17,046 bases of DNA from URNF01 sp045594105 (GTDB lineage: Bacteria; Bacillota; Clostridia; Oscillospirales; Acutalibacteraceae): the NCBI GenBank assembly GCA_045594105.1, contig JAZNXY010000059.1, positions 1-17,046 on the forward strand, in the 5' to 3' direction. The notes under the pieces are model-generated. The model made no database searches, was not told the DNA's origin, and saw nothing but the letters and a program-made list of their open reading frames with translations. The translations under genes and the position numbers were made by a program. Shown here piece after piece: positions 14,502 through 17,046 of the stretch; position 1 is the stretch's first letter; every line of letters begins with the position of its first letter.

Positions 14502-14933
14502 ATGGATAAGACAAAAAGAAAGGAAATCCGTCGTGCTGTCCTGTTTACCCTGTTCTCCCTCAGTGCAGGTATCATTCAGCTGTTAAGCGGTGAGCTGATG
14601 CTGAAGGTGCTGCATTGGGAGTATTGGGTCAGTTATATTATCGCATTGGTGCTGTCGGTGGTTTGGAACTTCACCTTTAACCGCAATATTACCTTTGCTT
14701 CCGCCGCAAACGTACCTGTGGCGATGCTGAAGGTTGCAGCGTTCTATGCAGTATTTACACCGCTTTCCACCTGGGGCGGTGCGATGCTGGTGAACATCGG
14801 TTGGAATGAAGACGTGGTTTTCGTTCTGTCTATGCTGCTAAACTTCGTACTGGAGTTTTTGTATGACCGATTCTTCGTGTTCGGAAAATCGTTAGATACC
14901 AGAAAAACCGACAACACCTCTGTGTCGGAATAA
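14502..14933 (+). CDS. GtrA-like small membrane protein
   Basis: A 143-aa protein with four hydrophobic segments (about 10-30, 40-58, 72-97, 104-125). WNFTFNRNITF (55-65) between the second and third segments, and NFVLEFLYDRFFVFG near the end, are hallmarks of the GtrA family. Members are thought to help flip or present polyprenyl-linked sugars for cell-surface glycosylation; a role here is inference. It starts 12 bases after the second ABC gene with a modest AGAGG site, so it is third in that operon, and a strong terminator follows 12 bases after its stop. Confidence 0.88.
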   Translation: MDKTKRKEIRRAVLFTLFSLSAGIIQLLSGELMLKVLHWEYWVSYIIALVLSVVWNFTFNRNITFASAANVPVAMLKVAAFYAVFTPLSTWGGAMLVNIGWNEDVVFVLSMLLNFVLEFLYDRFFVFGKSLDTRKTDNTSVSE

Positions 14934-14944
14934 CCTGCATAAAC

Positions 14945-14978
14945 AAAAAGGAGATGTACTTCGTACATCTCCTTTTTT
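14945..14978. terminator. Two-way terminator between the exporter operon and the surface protein gene
   Basis: A perfect 14- to 15-bp stem, AAAAAGGAGATGTAC with GTACATCTCCTTTTT, and a TTC loop. Both strands give a T run after the stem, so it can end the plus-strand GtrA transcript and the minus-strand surface-protein transcript, whose stop is at 14985. Confidence 0.93.
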
Positions 14979-14984
14979 ATTGGC

Positions 14985-17046
14985 TTATTCTTGCTCTTCC
15001 TCTCGTTTCTTTCTCAAGCCGAAGAGGATACCGCCACTGCCCACAAACAGTGCTGCTGCCCACAAACCGTACTGTACGGTGTCCCCCGTCTGTACAGAGG
15101 GGATTTCGGGCTCGGGAGCAGGTTCGGGCTCGGGCGTGGGTTCGGGCTCGGGCGTGGGTTCGGGGGTAGGTTCAGGCATCGGTGCGGTGTAGATGTTCAC
15201 AAAGGTGACACCCTCTGCCGCAGCTTGCCCCTTCAGATAGGTATACGCCACCGAGAAGGTACCGTCCAGATTGTCGGTGACAACCGCTTTGACGGTATAT
15301 ACCGTCTCGTCATAGGTGATACTTGTATCGTCACCCTTCGCTTCACGCACGGTATAAACGTATTCACCGGCAGTATCGATCGGCATAGCGGTAAAGGTGA
15401 AGGTGCCGTCTGCCGCATTTTTCACCGTCTCGACCTTCACATTGGCACTGTCATACAGTTCGAAGGAGAACTCTTGTGCCACAAGGTCACGACCGTCAAG
15501 GGTCTTCTTGCCTGTAATAACAATTTCGGTCGCCGCCGCTTTATAAACGTTTTCGAAGGTAATGGTGTCTGCTAAATTACCGTTTACCGCCTGCCCATTC
15601 ACCTTGAGGGTGGCAACGAGGTTGCCGTTATGGTTATCGGTAACGGTGATTTCCACCTTGTATACCGTTTTGTCGGCGGTAACACCCTTTTCATCCGCCT
15701 CATCCTCGACGATAGCATAATGATAGGTGCCTTGTGCATCGAATGTCTCTGCCATAAAGACGATATCGCCTTTGCCGGCATCATTCAGGGCCAGTACAAC
15801 GTCATCCTGCACGGGCGTCATACCGTCTAAAGCGTAGGTGCTGTCGGTCTTATAAAGATCGAACTTAAACTCGCCGTCCACAAGATCTCTGCCAAGCAGT
15901 ATCTTGGTCGCAGTAAGGGTTACGTTCACCGCATCGGCTTTATAGGTGTTGTTAAACCGGATAACCGCATCCGTACCCGCCAGTTGCGTGTAGGTGGTTA
16001 CTTCGGTCAGCACGCCGCCGACCTCCTGCTTCTCAACAGTACCCTTGTAAAGGCGTTTATTTTTAACGGACAGTACGCCGTTATCGTCCTGCTCCACCAC
16101 CAAACGAACGTGGAAAGAGGAGGTATCATACGAGACGCCTTTGGCATCGCCGATAACTTCGGTGATCTTATAGTGGTGGATACCTGCCGCCGCAATGGTG
16201 ACAGGAGGGAAACGGAAGGTGCCGTCTGCTGCGTTTTTGACCGTTTCACCGATCTGTGCACCGTTGATCGCATTGATAAGTGCAAACTCGAATTCACCGT
16301 CAACCAGCGGTCTGCCGATAAGCTCTTTCTCACCGCCGAAATCGGTGTGGATATCGTACAGAATGGGTGCAGGCGTAAAACCGTTTTGGAACACAACCGC
16401 CGTTGCAGGCATATTGTTTTTGGTCAAGGTTACTCTTGCAGACAGTGTGCCGACCGAGTTATCGGTGACAGTCACAGTCACGGTATACACCGACTTGTCA
16501 TAGTCGTAACGGTCATCGCCGCCGTCTACTTCTGCGAGGGTGTACACATAGGTACCTGCTTTGGCATAGGTGATAACGCCGAAAGCAATGTTGCCGTTGG
16601 CATCATTGGTTGCGGTGTCGGATGCAGGCATCGGTGCGCCTGCAGTCTGCGCAGTGAGTTTAAATTCGAATTCATCCGCCTGCATAACCTTACCGGTCAG
16701 CATTTTGGTGCCGGTCAAGGTGACCGTAGCATCGGTTGCATCGTATACGTTTTCAAACGTGATGTCGGATACATTTGCCGTGCCGTCGTTAATAACAGTG
16801 GAAGCCGTAATGGTCTGATTACCGTTGTCGGTCACGGTAACGGTTACCGTATACACAGTTCCGTCATAGGTGAAGCCGCCGATTTTGTCGGTATCTACCT
16901 CGGTGACGGTGTACTGATAGGTGTTGCCTTTGTGTGCATCGCCAAACTCGATAGCACCGAAGCTAAAAGCGCCGTTGGATGCATTTTTGACAACCGTTTG
17001 GGCAGGCATCGGTGCGCCTGCCGTTACCGCTTTGATCTCAAATGCA
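14985..17046 (-). CDS. Sortase-anchored surface protein with Spy0128-like isopeptide repeats (N-terminus off window)
   Basis: 686 C-terminal residues are visible; the frame stays open to the window edge, so the N-terminus and any signal peptide are unseen. There are one partial and four complete repeats of about 100-150 aa, each with a Lys early (TGTKMLTGK, EKELIGRPL, TATKILLGRDL, TGKKTLDGRDL), a Glu mid-domain (LAEVD, ITEVI, IVEDE, VREAK) and an Asn near the end (FQNGF, FNNTY, FENVY, FVNIY). These match the Lys-Glu-Asn set that forms the internal isopeptide bond in streptococcal pilin domains. A Pro/Glu stalk, the sequence SVQTGD, a hydrophobic span (GLWAAALFVGSGGILFGL) and a KKREEEQE tail follow: a sortase-type wall anchor with a non-canonical motif. 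It is likely an adhesin or pilus-like stalk; the ligand is unknown. The two-way terminator lies just downstream. Confidence 0.93.
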   Translation of the reverse strand, partial: AFEIKAVTAGAPMPAQTVVKNASNGAFSFGAIEFGDAHKGNTYQYTVTEVDTDKIGGFTYDGTVYTVTVTVTDNGNQTITASTVINDGTANVSDITFENVYDATDATVTLTGTKMLTGKVMQADEFEFKLTAQTAGAPMPASDTATNDANGNIAFGVITYAKAGTYVYTLAEVDGGDDRYDYDKSVYTVTVTVTDNSVGTLSARVTLTKNNMPATAVVFQNGFTPAPILYDIHTDFGGEKELIGRPLVDGEFEFALINAINGAQIGETVKNAADGTFRFPPVTIAAAGIHHYKITEVIGDAKGVSYDTSSFHVRLVVEQDDNGVLSVKNKRLYKGTVEKQEVGGVLTEVTTYTQLAGTDAVIRFNNTYKADAVNVTLTATKILLGRDLVDGEFKFDLYKTDSTYALDGMTPVQDDVVLALNDAGKGDIVFMAETFDAQGTYHYAIVEDEADEKGVTADKTVYKVEITVTDNHNGNLVATLKVNGQAVNGNLADTITFENVYKAAATEIVITGKKTLDGRDLVAQEFSFELYDSANVKVETVKNAADGTFTFTAMPIDTAGEYVYTVREAKGDDTSITYDETVYTVKAVVTDNLDGTFSVAYTYLKGQAAAEGVTFVNIYTAPMPEPTPEPTPEPEPTPEPEPAPEPEIPSVQTGDTVQYGLWAAALFVGSGGILFGLRKKREEEQE
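15109..15176 (-). repeat. Tandem repeat coding for the Pro/Glu stalk
   Basis: An 18-base unit ggttcgggctcgggcgtg (plus-strand reading) is present in two exact copies (15121-15138, 15139-15156), with partial copies on both sides. It encodes alternating EPTPEP/EPEP, the wall-spanning stalk before the sorting signal. The repeat is in frame (multiple of 3), so copy changes would alter length without breaking the gene. Confidence 0.85.

Noticed and set aside
15109..15176. Regular repeats that might suggest a CRISPR or VNTR array
   Set aside because: There are no unique spacers, and the repeat is in frame and codes for a Pro/Glu stalk of the surface protein.
14991..15575. Gly-rich plus-strand open frame (194 codons)
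   Set aside because: It is the reverse reading of the Pro/Glu stalk and last repeat of the surface protein; no ribosome binding site, and it begins inside that gene.

Overview
The window reads as a chromosomal segment of an anaerobic Gram-positive Firmicute, most likely a gut-type clostridium of the Oscillospiraceae/Ruminococcaceae kind. The grounds are strong AGGAGG-type ribosome binding sites, TTGACA/TATAAT promoters, intrinsic terminators, a T-box leader, a GTP-type PEP carboxykinase, a heterodimeric ABC exporter and a sortase-type surface protein made of Spy0128-like repeats. No transposase, integrase, phage module or CRISPR array is seen. The taxonomic call is inference.

Left half, minus strand (1-8553): acpP comes first in transcription order and has its own strong promoter. 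It ends in a terminator that abuts the ribosome binding site of rimI, and rimI is joined directly to tsaD. pckG has its own promoter and a strong terminator. A cytoplasmic GH13 amylase follows. Five bases past its stop begins the promoter of an aspS-gatC-gatA-like operon, led by a T-box riboswitch. This operon is the most interesting part. The T-box specifier loop carries GAAC, which overlaps a Glu codon (GAA) and an Asn codon (AAC). The gatA-like gene at the window edge has lost the amidase N-terminus and appears to have replaced all three catalytic residues.

Middle (8554-9293): a small plus-strand gene of unknown function (79 aa) and a minus-strand tRNA-Thr(CGT) converge on one two-way terminator. 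A tRNA promoter and the promoter of an XRE-type regulator face away from each other around an A/T-rich palindrome.

Right half, plus strand (9294-14933): an XRE regulator is followed closely by a branched-chain aminotransferase (ilvE). Beyond a terminator lie two overlapping ABC exporter half-transporters, one with a degenerate ATP site, and a GtrA-like membrane protein. A perfect two-way terminator separates this operon from a large minus-strand surface protein (14985 to beyond 17046). That protein has at least four complete isopeptide-type repeat domains, a Pro/Glu stalk and a non-canonical SVQTG sorting signal; its N-terminus lies outside the window.
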